The notes under the pieces were generated by a model. That model was not told the DNA's origin and made no database searches. It worked only from the letters and a program-made list of their open reading frames with translations. From NCBI GenBank assembly GCA_964412555.1, contig CAYPPG010000034.1, positions 17,669 to 81,668 of the forward strand: a DNA stretch of 64,000 bases, in the 5' to 3' direction. The stretch is from CAYPPG01 sp964412555 (GTDB lineage: Bacteria > Hinthialibacterota > Hinthialibacteria > Hinthialibacterales > Hinthialibacteraceae). A program made the position numbers and the translations under genes. Positions 26,196 to 34,215 of the stretch are shown in pieces. Numbering within the stretch: the first letter of the stretch is position 1; every line of letters starts with the position of its first letter.

Positions 26196-27983
26196 TTATG
26201 CTCCCGGCGCATGGATTACACCGGTAATAATCAAGATCGATTGTAAGACGACAATAAGCGGTTCACCGACGAGTAGTCCTGCTGCGAAGGGAACACCTTT
26301 CGCTTCGACCCACTGATTACTTTTCGCCTTTGCCAAGCCCATTTGAATCAGGCATCCCAGGCCGTAGGGCAGAATGTAGGCCAGGGGGAGATACATTGAA
26401 AGCCCTACCAGCACCCCCATGCCGACTACTCCGGAAAAACCAAGTACGCAGCCGATAACCGCGCCACCGAGGATTTTCGGCCAGGGGACGTTGCCACCGG
26501 TGACGCCTTCGATTGCTGCTTGAAGTGCTTGAGCTTGCGGGGCGGATAAGTCTTTCCCGGGACCGAATCCGAAGCTGTGCCAGAGAACTGCGATTACCGC
26601 CAGGCAAACAATTGGCCCAATGCTTATAAAGGTGAATTGGACGATTTGCTGGCGAATTGGAACGGCTCCGACGAGGTGACCGGTTTTCAAATCCTGCATC
26701 ATGTCGGAACATTCACTGACGGCGACACAGACGGCGCATCCAAGCAGGACGGCGGTGGGGATGGAATTGTTGGTCAGAATCAAGATCAGGATGATGGCAA
26801 TGAGAGCCATTCCACTGACCGGTGACCAATCCGTCATACCAGCCGATTGCGCGACGACGATCCCTGCGAAACAAAGCCAGCCGGTGCCGACAAGCGCTAC
26901 GATCAACGAACGTGGGATGCCGACTGGGGCAGTGAAATAAGTGGCAGCGAAGAGCACCAGATAAGAAACAACAATGCCGACATAGAGGAATTTCAGGGGT
27001 AGTTCTTCCGCTTGACCGCTTTTCAAATCAAGCCGCCTGAGGCTGGCAAAAGCGGCTTTCATGGAGGGGATGGAAAAGAGAATTCCGGTCAGTGCTCCTC
27101 CGATCAGCATTCCGATGCCGATAGGGCGGTTGATGTTCAAGTGTGCCCAGCCGCTGATTTCCATCCCAGCTTCCCATTGTTCTTCCCCGATCAGCGAAGT
27201 GTAATTTTCGATCAAACTGGGCGGTACCCATCCCTGCATATAAGAGAATGGGGTGACAAGCCAGTATGCGAGGATGCCGCCGGCAAGAACAACCAATCCG
27301 GGACGTCCGGAAATAAAACCGGCTCCTAAGGAAAAAAGGCTGATCGCCCAGATGTTGTCAATATACGCCGGTAATCCGAGAAGATGTCCGAAATCAACCT
27401 TTTCGGGGATCAGGGAGAAATCGATTCCGAAGAGGTATACATCGTTCCAGAGTTTGATGGGAAATTGGCTGAAAAAGTAGACAAAAGCGCTGATAAGAGT
27501 ACCAGCGATGAGTAAACGGGATTTTGCCACCCCTGCGCCCGGAGATTTGAGGACGGTGGCAATGGCGACGCCGGTGGGAAAGCGCAGGCGATCGAGGTCG
27601 ATCATCTGTTTGCGTATGGGGATGATGAAGAAGACACCGAGCAACGCACCGGCAATGGCCGCTAATCCGACCAGAACCGGATTGAAATCCGTACTCATGA
27701 GATAAAAAGCTGGAATGGTGAAGATTACCCCAGCTGTGGTGTTATTGATGCCGGAAGCGATCGTTTGGTTGATGTTGTTTTCGACGATCGTGCCTTTTTT
27801 GAGCACTCCGCGCAGGACTCCGAAGCCAAGAATGGCAGCGACGGCAGAACCGCAAGTCGTAAAACCGATGAGGAGACCGGCGTACGTGAAACAGGTAGTC
27901 AAGAGAATTCCAAAGGCAATGCCGGAGATGATGGCGGCGAGGGTGATTTCCCGATAGGGACCGGTTTTGGGTTTTATGGGCAT
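26196..27983 (-). CDS. OPT-family oligopeptide/metal-chelate transporter
   Basis: A 595-residue inner-membrane transporter with about 14 hydrophobic segments. The N-terminal ITLAAIISGIAFGILL and the ENNINQTIASGINNTTAG segment (near residue 68) match prokaryotic OPT proteins. The family moves peptides or metal-siderophore-like complexes, probably by proton symport. The substrate here is unknown. It is first in a two-gene unit with the small membrane protein downstream. Confidence 0.9.
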   Translation of the reverse strand: MPIKPKTGPYREITLAAIISGIAFGILLTTCFTYAGLLIGFTTCGSAVAAILGFGVLRGVLKKGTIVENNINQTIASGINNTTAGVIFTIPAFYLMSTDFNPVLVGLAAIAGALLGVFFIIPIRKQMIDLDRLRFPTGVAIATVLKSPGAGVAKSRLLIAGTLISAFVYFFSQFPIKLWNDVYLFGIDFSLIPEKVDFGHLLGLPAYIDNIWAISLFSLGAGFISGRPGLVVLAGGILAYWLVTPFSYMQGWVPPSLIENYTSLIGEEQWEAGMEISGWAHLNINRPIGIGMLIGGALTGILFSIPSMKAAFASLRRLDLKSGQAEELPLKFLYVGIVVSYLVLFAATYFTAPVGIPRSLIVALVGTGWLCFAGIVVAQSAGMTDWSPVSGMALIAIILILILTNNSIPTAVLLGCAVCVAVSECSDMMQDLKTGHLVGAVPIRQQIVQFTFISIGPIVCLAVIAVLWHSFGFGPGKDLSAPQAQALQAAIEGVTGGNVPWPKILGGAVIGCVLGFSGVVGMGVLVGLSMYLPLAYILPYGLGCLIQMGLAKAKSNQWVEAKGVPFAAGLLVGEPLIVVLQSILIITGVIHAPGA

Positions 27984-28002
27984 ACAGCAAATTCCTTTTC
28001 TG

Positions 28003-28425
28003 CTATTTTATATCTTTTAGAATTTCTTTCGGCAAGAGTTTACGAACTTGGCGCCGAACTCGTTTGGTGGTTTCTAGGGCTTCATGGGCTTCTGAAAGCG
28101 TGATCTCAACATAATCTCCCGGATAACGTATAACGGTTGCATAATTTGTGAGTTGTTCTTGTTCCTCTTTGGAAAAATCCAAACGTCCAGGAATAGAAAG
28201 AAGGGAAATTAATTTTTCTAGTTCATGAGTTTTAGGAAAATCAATCCCATGCAGTACAAGAAGAGCTTTGAGATATTTTTCAACACATTGTTGAGCATGA
28301 AAACAAACAACATCGGTAGGACAATCTTCATCCATTTCCAAAATATAGGTTGAGGCTTTCAGATCATTTTCCGCTTTTTGAATCCAACTTTGAACAATGA
28401 ATACAAGATCTTCATTCTTTAACAT
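28003..28425 (-). CDS. HEPN-domain protein (partner of MNT nucleotidyltransferase)
   Basis: A 140-residue all-helical HEPN protein. WIQKAENDLKAS opens it, followed by CFHAQQCVEKYLKALLVLHG and RYPGDYVEIT, the pattern of the COG2250-type HEPN group. The RNase motif Rx4-6H of many toxic HEPN proteins is not visible. Its start overlaps the end of the MNT gene by 14 bp, the usual antitoxin/toxin-like pairing. A toxin-antitoxin or stress-response role is inferred from family knowledge. Confidence 0.88.
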   Translation of the reverse strand: MLKNEDLVFIVQSWIQKAENDLKASTYILEMDEDCPTDVVCFHAQQCVEKYLKALLVLHGIDFPKTHELEKLISLLSIPGRLDFSKEEQEQLTNYATVIRYPGDYVEITLSEAHEALETTKRVRRQVRKLLPKEILKDIK

Positions 28426-28750
28426 ATAAAACCACTCCTTCTTTTACTGCAACGCGTGGGATTGTACCAGCGATGGACTGATAACTTATATATTCCCGAG
28501 GAGTAACTACTACAATGTCTTTTGGTACAACGATATCGTGCAACTCGATACGTATTTCAACTTGTTTATCCCGTTTCAAGCCGTCAACTTCCATCACGAC
28601 CAATAAATCGACGTCGCTGTCTTTATTCGCATCGCCACGGGCTTGCGAGCCGAACAAGATGATCCGTTCCGGATCAAATTTCCGGACGATGCGGTTCACC
28701 ATTTCCTGGATTTGATCTTGTATGGTTGTTTGTTCCGATGTAGTTACCAT
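28412..28750 (-). CDS. MNT-type minimal nucleotidyltransferase
   Basis: A 112-residue nucleotidyltransferase with GSQARGDANKDSDVDLLVV, the GSxxRG...DxD catalytic signature, and a third acidic position in the following strand (HDIVVPKDIVVV). The family includes AMPylating antitoxins that modify the paired HEPN protein. It is upstream of and overlaps the HEPN gene on the minus strand. Confidence 0.9.
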   Translation of the reverse strand: MVTTSEQTTIQDQIQEMVNRIVRKFDPERIILFGSQARGDANKDSDVDLLVVMEVDGLKRDKQVEIRIELHDIVVPKDIVVVTPREYISYQSIAGTIPRVAVKEGVVLYVKE

Positions 28751-28874
28751 GCTCGTGTATCGATTCGAAAATTAGTCTTTTCAATCAATGAATTATTGTT
28801 CATTTTACGTTGAAATAAATATTGGTAAAGAATGGATAGATGTGATATTCCAAAGAGAATTGAAGAATATACCT

Positions 28875-29456
28875 TTACTTCAAGCAAGCCAATAGTTCTC
28901 GATTGCCGGCAATCAACTGAAAGGATTGAAATCCGAAGGGGAATAACGTTTCTTTCAGCGATTGTTCATCGAAACGTTGTTCGACTGTTTTCGAACCGAT
29001 CCGGGTCAGTTCGCGAGCCAGGCGGCGTACGATTGCATAGCGACTTTGCGACAAATTGCGAACCGGTTCGGTAATGATCACCTTTTTCCGTGCGGTGCGG
29101 ATCATTTTTTCAATAATTTCCTTTTCGTTCGGAATGAATTGGTAGAGGCTGCCCATCATGACAACGCAATCCGCCGGGGGGATTTCATCGGATAACACAT
29201 CGATGCGGCGATTGGGGATTCCTTTTTTTTCAGCCCATTGTAAAAAGCGATCGTTAGAGTCACAGGCAAGATATTCGACTTCTTTGCCTTTGAGCGCATA
29301 CCGGTATAAAGCGCAATCCCCCGCGCATAGATCGGTCACGCTCGAACCGGCTGGGATTTCAGAAGCGACGGCATCGAGCCGTTCATGATAGCAAGATCGA
29401 TAAAGAAGGCGTAGCGCAAGTTCATACAATCGGGGGTGAAAATAAACAGGATTCAT
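28875..29456 (-). CDS. Class I SAM-dependent methyltransferase
   Basis: A 193-residue protein with a Rossmann methyltransferase core: VTDLCAGDCALYRYAL is a variant motif I, EYLACDSNDRFLQWA holds the acidic residue of motif II, and DCVVMMGSLYQF is the motif IV region. It starts 47 bp after a GT2 gene on the same strand and probably shares its transcript, suggesting a lipid or glycan substrate. The substrate is unknown. Confidence 0.8.
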   Translation of the reverse strand: MNPVYFHPRLYELALRLLYRSCYHERLDAVASEIPAGSSVTDLCAGDCALYRYALKGKEVEYLACDSNDRFLQWAEKKGIPNRRIDVLSDEIPPADCVVMMGSLYQFIPNEKEIIEKMIRTARKKVIITEPVRNLSQSRYAIVRRLARELTRIGSKTVEQRFDEQSLKETLFPFGFQSFQLIAGNRELLACLK

Positions 29457-29503
29457 CACAACTTTCCCCTTCAGCCTTCAGTCTTCTACCTTCAGCCTCA
29501 AAA

Positions 29504-30226
29504 TCAAAGCAGTCCTTCTTTGCGTAATTGTTTCCGGAAAGCGGACAGTTCCTTAAAATAGGTGATGCTGTCGCGAAATGGTTTAACCGTCGAAGGTTTA
29601 TCCCATCGGCGGATGAATAAGGCTGGGATTTCTTTGATCGACAATCCGCGGTAGTGACAACGTGCCATGATTTCCGTATCCCAAAACCAACCGGGGCTGT
29701 GGGTTTTGTCTAAAATCGGAAGGATTTTCTCCCGTTTAAAGAACTTATAGCCGGTTTCCGTATCCCGAAAAGGTAATTTCAATGTTCGTTTTACAAGCCA
29801 GCGATAGCTGACACTGAGAATGTTACGAAAGAAGGTATCGAGATTCCAGCCAATATTGTATACACGAAAAGCGGTCGCGCCGTCGTATCCCTCTTCCAAC
29901 GCCAAAAGCATGGAAGGAATGTACCGGCAGTGTACTTCCAGATCGATGTCTATAAAACCGACGGAATCGCCGGATGCCATTCGCATCCCCTCAGCCACGG
30001 TTCCTCCCCGTCCAACATTTTGCCGATGCAGGACCGTGTGGGCATGGGGGCGGTTCTCTGCTGATTGTACAACTTGCCGGGCGCTCCCGTCCGGGCTGCA
30101 GTCGTCGATCAGGATCAATTCATAGGTATATCGCGTTTGTTCGAGTACGCGTTCGATTTCCCGTATACTGTCTTCCAGGTGCGGCCCGTCGTTATAGCAG
30201 GCAATGACAAGAGAAAGATCCACCAC
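29504..30226 (-). CDS. Family 2 glycosyltransferase
   Basis: A 240-residue GT-A enzyme: LSLVIACYNDGPHLEDSI, ILIDDCSPDGS and the DxD region FIDIDLEVH. The later DTETGYKFFKR and WFWDTEIMARCHYRG match polyprenyl-phosphate glycosyltransferases. The start is a GTG at 30226 with GAGGAG about 12 bases upstream. It probably heads an operon with the methyltransferase. It is distinct from the GT2 at 9881. Confidence 0.88.
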   Translation of the reverse strand: MVDLSLVIACYNDGPHLEDSIREIERVLEQTRYTYELILIDDCSPDGSARQVVQSAENRPHAHTVLHRQNVGRGGTVAEGMRMASGDSVGFIDIDLEVHCRYIPSMLLALEEGYDGATAFRVYNIGWNLDTFFRNILSVSYRWLVKRTLKLPFRDTETGYKFFKREKILPILDKTHSPGWFWDTEIMARCHYRGLSIKEIPALFIRRWDKPSTVKPFRDSITYFKELSAFRKQLRKEGLL

Positions 30227-30322
30227 AATTGTAATTACTCCTCTAAGGTGGAATCAGTATAGCCGTAAGCTCGTTTTTGCAAAAAGTGTAAGAGATTGAA
30301 AAAGGAGAGAAAAGAGCGATGT

Positions 30323-30715
30323 TCATTGACTAAATTCTTTCGTCGGCTTCAAATCTTTAAAAAAACCATAAGCGACATCGCCAAGGATTCCGACCAGCGC
30401 CTTCCGGTCGTCGTCGTAAAGTGAAAAATTTTTGTGGATTTGTACGACTCGAAACAGTTCTTGCAAATTCTCATTGGCCGAACAGAGAGCGAACAAGCCT
30501 TTTTGAGAATCCAATCTTTTTTGGGCTGCCATTAACGCTCGAATGCCTGCGCTGCTCAAATAGTCGGTTTTGGAAAAATCCAGTACGATTTTCTGGGCGC
30601 CGTTGTCGATCTTTTGATTCAAATAATCTGAGAATTCAGAAATGGAATTGGCATCGATTCGGCCTTCCGGCTGAATGAGAAACACGTTGGCAATTCGATT
30701 TTCATGGATTTTCAT
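30323..30715 (-). CDS. STAS-domain anti-anti-sigma factor-like protein
   Basis: A 130-residue single STAS domain. IQPEGRIDANSISEFSDYL is the first strand-helix unit and DYLSSAGIRALM places Ser55 at the phosphoserine position of SpoIIAA/RsbV proteins. Such proteins bind an anti-sigma kinase and release a sigma factor. No anti-sigma kinase is adjacent; the sigma-70-family gene at 39682 is 9 kb away and any link is speculative. Confidence 0.88.
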   Translation of the reverse strand: MKIHENRIANVFLIQPEGRIDANSISEFSDYLNQKIDNGAQKIVLDFSKTDYLSSAGIRALMAAQKRLDSQKGLFALCSANENLQELFRVVQIHKNFSLYDDDRKALVGILGDVAYGFFKDLKPTKEFSQ

Positions 30716-30856
30716 GGAGAACCTCCCACAACAAAGAATCTATCAACATAATCAATTGTATATCATTTAAACGTTGGAGAATATTTTATCAAGTAGGCAT
30801 TGTAGGCAAATGATTACTTGTTCTAAGAAATGAAAAAATTTATCTTGGAAGAACAT

Positions 30857-30885
30857 TTGAATACCGATATAAATTGCAGTATGAT
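30857..30885 (+). promoter_or_regulatory. Sigma-70 type promoter of the plus-strand MNT/HEPN pair
   Basis: TTGAAT (30857-30862) and TATGAT (30880-30885) are separated by exactly 17 bp. The predicted start is about 17 bases before the MNT start codon, with AAGGGAAG as ribosome site. Confidence 0.7.
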
Positions 30886-30908
30886 ATTCCTGAAAGGGAA
30901 GTCATACA

Positions 30909-31235
30909 ATGAATCACGGTAGAGAGATGAAAGATCATTTAGTCGATCATATTGTTCGTAAAATCGTTGAGTCTGTGCACCCTCAAAAAGTGATTCTCTT
31001 CGGTTCACGAGTTAGAAGTGACGCTGTTGCGGATAGCGACATTGATCTGCTTGTCATCTATGATGGAGTTTTATCCAAACATGAAGTAAAATCAAATATC
31101 CATAGTTTATTTCCATCCCACCCGTTTGACTTGGATGTATTTGTCTTGTCATCGAAGGAGATGGAATTCATGAGACCAATTGCCAATACACTCGCTCGAG
31201 AGGTCGCAGAAACAGGTATCGTCTATTATGGATGA
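30909..31235 (+). CDS. MNT-type minimal nucleotidyltransferase (second pair)
   Basis: A 108-residue nucleotidyltransferase with GSRVRSDAVADSDIDLLVIY. The usual GSxARG is GSRVRS here, a slight departure in the glycine position, while the DxD pair is intact. It overlaps the following HEPN gene by 8 bp. It is a diverged relative of the pair at 28003-28750 on the opposite strand. Confidence 0.88.
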   Translation: MNHGREMKDHLVDHIVRKIVESVHPQKVILFGSRVRSDAVADSDIDLLVIYDGVLSKHEVKSNIHSLFPSHPFDLDVFVLSSKEMEFMRPIANTLAREVAETGIVYYG

Positions 31236-31632
31236 ATACCAGAAACTTGTCATTAAACGGTGGATAATCAAAGCAGAAAATGATCTACGCGCAGCTAAGA
31301 ATCTACTCGCAGTAGAACCACCGGTGACTGATGTGATTTGCTTTCACTCCCAGCAATGCATCGAAAAAAGTTTGAAATCCTTTCTTACTCTTGTTGATCA
31401 CCATGTTGAAAAAACACACTTTCTTCCTAAACTTATAAAATATTGTAGTCAATATGATAAGGATTTTATCCAATTTATGGAAATAGCAGAAACCATGACG
31501 GAATATGCCGTCTTGAGTCGTTATCCCGATGATTGGCGTGAAATTGAGATGGAAGAAGCGCTTGAAGCAGTACAACATGCACAAACCGTCTTATCTTTTG
31601 TTCATTCAAAACTTGGTGAGATATTTCAATAA
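31228..31632 (+). CDS. HEPN-domain protein (second pair)
   Basis: A 134-residue helical HEPN protein from the ATG at 31228: WIIKAENDLRAAKNLL, ICFHSQQCIEKSLKSFLTL and SRYPDDWREIEM follow the same pattern as the HEPN protein at 28003. The Rx4-6H RNase motif is not seen. The start inside the MNT stop region gives translational coupling; the longer frame to 31180 would overlap MNT deeply and is unlikely. Confidence 0.87.
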   Translation: MDEYQKLVIKRWIIKAENDLRAAKNLLAVEPPVTDVICFHSQQCIEKSLKSFLTLVDHHVEKTHFLPKLIKYCSQYDKDFIQFMEIAETMTEYAVLSRYPDDWREIEMEEALEAVQHAQTVLSFVHSKLGEIFQ

Positions 31633-31725
31633 CCAGTTTGGGAAATATGTTTCATACCACTCGATTTACACACCAACATGAGATAAATTGTTCACGTGAA
31701 ACACCTTGTGCAAAGGAGAGTCGGA

Positions 31726-32367
31726 ATGGATATTTATGAACAAATCGCGGATTCTATCTATAAAGGGAAACATCAGGATGTCAGGCAAATGGTGGAACAA
31801 TGCCTGAATGAGGGGAAAAGCGCTTCGGATATCCTGAATAACGCTTTGGTCCAAGGGATGGGAAAAGTAGGTTGTGATTTCAAAGAGAATGTCATTTTTA
31901 TTCCCGAAGTGTTGATCGCGGCGAAAGCGATGAAAGCCGGTATGGAAGTGCTTCGTCCCAAACTGGTTGAAACCGGCGTGGAACCGATTGCGAAAGCGGT
32001 CATCGGAACCGTCGCCGGCGATTTGCACGATATCGGCAAGAATCTGGTTAGCATGATGCTCGAAGGAGCCGGATTCGAAGTGATCGATATCGGTGTCGAT
32101 TGCAATGAAGAGAAATTCATGAACGCTGTGAAAGAAAATAAAGCACAGTTGATTGGGATGTCGGCCATGTTGACCACGACGATGACCGCCATGCAGCGGA
32201 TCATCAAAGCGATCGAGAGCAGCGGAATTCGCGGGGAGATCAAAATCATGGTCGGCGGTGCGCCGTTGAGCCAGAAATACGCGGATGAAATCGGTGCGGA
32301 CGCTTATGCTCCCGATGCCGCTTCTGCGGTCGAAAAAGCGAAAGAACTAGTAGTCAGCGCCGCTTGA
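31726..32367 (+). CDS. Corrinoid (B12-binding) methyl-carrier protein, MtbC/MttC type
   Basis: A 213-residue protein with an N-terminal four-helix cap (residues 1-85) and a B12-binding Rossmann domain. GDLHDIGKN supplies His101, the lower cobalt ligand, followed by the GMSAMLTTTM and VGGAPLS elements. Such proteins carry methyl groups from methylamines, methoxylated or other methyl donors to a second methyltransferase. The substrate-specific methyltransferase that normally sits beside it is absent; an MtaA-like protein is encoded at 17096. AAAGGAG precedes the ATG. Confidence 0.93.
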   Translation: MDIYEQIADSIYKGKHQDVRQMVEQCLNEGKSASDILNNALVQGMGKVGCDFKENVIFIPEVLIAAKAMKAGMEVLRPKLVETGVEPIAKAVIGTVAGDLHDIGKNLVSMMLEGAGFEVIDIGVDCNEEKFMNAVKENKAQLIGMSAMLTTTMTAMQRIIKAIESSGIRGEIKIMVGGAPLSQKYADEIGADAYAPDAASAVEKAKELVVSAA

Positions 32368-32381
32368 GGAGTGACTTTCGG

Positions 32382-32415
32382 CCAGGGTAGACTTCGCTTA
32401 TCCTTTGGTACCCAG
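32382..32415. repeat. Palindromic element ending GGTACCCAGCG
   Basis: CCAGGGTAGACTTCGCTTAT then CCTTTGGTACCCAGCG. It is closely related to the element at 57304 (GGGCAGACTTCGCTTGCCCC then TGGTACCCAG). It lies between convergent genes and could also act as a transcription terminator. Confidence 0.6.
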
Positions 32416-32417
32416 CG

Positions 32418-33725
32418 TTATTGATGGGGGTGGATTTCTGATTTACACGCGAAATAAACCTCTCCCCGCAAACCTCTGCCTTTTTGGCCCGGGCGAACCC
32501 AAAAGGGGCAGAGTTCTTCCATTACATCGAAGCCTTCAAAAAAGTTAAACGCCGATCCTGGTCCCTCCTGGCGTTGGGTAACACCGCAAGAAATGCTATA
32601 AGGGCCTTCAAGAAGGTTGATCGATTCAAAATGGAAAGATGTGGTTCCCCGCCCTTCAATCCGCTCGATATCACCGAAGGTGACATCCGTTGCAACGGTG
32701 TAAAGATAGTCACCATCGTCATTGAGAATAGACATACCGAAGATTGGGTATTCTATGGGGCGTTTGGCGTTCCAATCGAAATCCACGCGCACCGGTTCAC
32801 CTGTCTCGAAAATATACCGTTCCTTCCCATCTGCGTCGATCATTCGGATTCGCTCGAATTGAAGTTCGAACGAACCGAAGCGGTTGCGCTTGATGATTTC
32901 CGCCGGAGGCGGCTCGCCGCGGCGGCGGGAGAGTTCGAAGAGATGCTGCTTGTACAAACCAATCATTTCATACGGCGGCCCATCCCCCAGGATTTCTCCT
33001 TTGTCGAGCACGACCGCCCGATTGCAGACACTCATAATGGCATCCATATCATGAGATACGACGAGAATCGTTTTGCCGGAATGCCGCAATGCGCGGATGT
33101 GTTCCTTGCATTTGCGTTGGAAACGCTGGTCACCGACGGCCAAAATTTCATCGACAAGTAATACCTGCGGATGCACATGAATCCCAATCGCAAATCCAAG
33201 CCGAAGAAACATACCGGAGGAATAATGCTTGACAGGTGAATCGATAAATTCTTCCAATTCACTGAAGGCGATAATGTTCGGTATCTGCCGGGTGATTTCC
33301 GCATGCGGGATTCCGAGCAAAGTACCGGAAAGATAGACATTTTCCCGCCCGGTCATATCCGGATGAAAACCGACACCGACTTCCAGCAAACTGGAAACCG
33401 TTCCATAGACGGCGATTTCCCCCTGCGTCGGATCGGTGATACCGGCGATCAGTTTCAATAAGGTGCTTTTCCCCGATCCGTTATCGCCAATCAATCCGAC
33501 CGTTTCACCGGGATGGATAGTCAAGTTGATATTCTTCAAAGCATGGATCAACGTGATCGAACGCTTTCCCCGGCCACCGCGTAGGATGGTTTCTTTCCAG
33601 GTCGAGGTTTTTTCGGAGGAAAGGGCGTAGGTTTTGGTTAGATTGGTGCATCGGATCGCGGGGGGGGATTGGTTCATAGAGCATGTTTCTGATTTTGTTA
33701 GAAGTTTCACGTTTTCAGCGCTCAT
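32418..33725 (-). CDS. Polysaccharide-export ABC transporter ATPase (Wzt/KpsT type)
   Basis: A 435-residue ATPase with Walker A GDNGSGKST (residues 80-88), signature YSSGM, Walker B VLLVDEILAVGD and switch His in VVSHD. The C-terminal 150 residues form a Wzt-like carbohydrate-binding domain (RIRMIDADGKE onward), which selects the capped O-antigen chain. The membrane partner Wzm is not next to it. The first 16 residues are coupled to an overlapping antitoxin-like gene; Met17 at 33677 is an alternative start that fits the family better but has no ribosome site. Confidence 0.9.
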   Translation of the reverse strand: MSAENVKLLTKSETCSMNQSPPAIRCTNLTKTYALSSEKTSTWKETILRGGRGKRSITLIHALKNINLTIHPGETVGLIGDNGSGKSTLLKLIAGITDPTQGEIAVYGTVSSLLEVGVGFHPDMTGRENVYLSGTLLGIPHAEITRQIPNIIAFSELEEFIDSPVKHYSSGMFLRLGFAIGIHVHPQVLLVDEILAVGDQRFQRKCKEHIRALRHSGKTILVVSHDMDAIMSVCNRAVVLDKGEILGDGPPYEMIGLYKQHLFELSRRRGEPPPAEIIKRNRFGSFELQFERIRMIDADGKERYIFETGEPVRVDFDWNAKRPIEYPIFGMSILNDDGDYLYTVATDVTFGDIERIEGRGTTSFHFESINLLEGPYSISCGVTQRQEGPGSAFNFFEGFDVMEELCPFWVRPGQKGRGLRGEVYFACKSEIHPHQ

Positions 33726-33942
33726 TCATTTCATCCTGTGTCAGTTTGCTCCCGATGCGGACTTTGCCTTGTAATTCGGTAATGAGTTCATCGTAGCTTT
33801 GCAAGCAATCTTTTTGACTTGCATATTCCATAAGCCATAAGCGGAATTGTTCATTGAGGGTAGTATGCTCTACCCGTGCTCGTTCTTGGGCAGCCGCAAT
33901 CAGCTGTTCGTCTGCACTTAACTGATATATTTCATGATACAT
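33715..33942 (-). CDS. Orphan antitoxin-like protein
   Basis: A 75-residue protein. The sequence from YQLSADEQLIAAAQERARVE through TTLNEQFRLWLMEYA resembles the N-terminal ribbon-helix-helix half of VapB-like antitoxins, and the acidic tail ends DEMNER. The usual toxin (PIN domain) is not found; its place is taken by the start of the ABC ATPase gene, which overlaps this gene by 11 bp. ATG at 33942 has GAGGTG just upstream. It may be a relic or may have a new role in coupling translation of the ATPase. Confidence 0.65.
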   Translation of the reverse strand: MYHEIYQLSADEQLIAAAQERARVEHTTLNEQFRLWLMEYASQKDCLQSYDELITELQGKVRIGSKLTQDEMNER

Positions 33943-34215
33943 GCACCTCAATATCTTCGTGTCTGATGTTTAATGTACATGATTTTTATGCATATTCAAT
34001 CAGTGAAGTTAAAAAAACGAATTTAAAAAGGAGTGAGTGATTTATCTATTGTAAACTATGCAATTGAAGCATATGAATCAATCGAATTTCCCTTCCAATT
34101 GGATTTCAATTATGCTAATAGTAAAGAAACATGTGTTTTTTCACAGGAGAGTAAAATCAAGATGAACGCGCATGTGGAAACAAATTGCATATTATCTTAT
34201 GAGGAGGAAAGTCAG

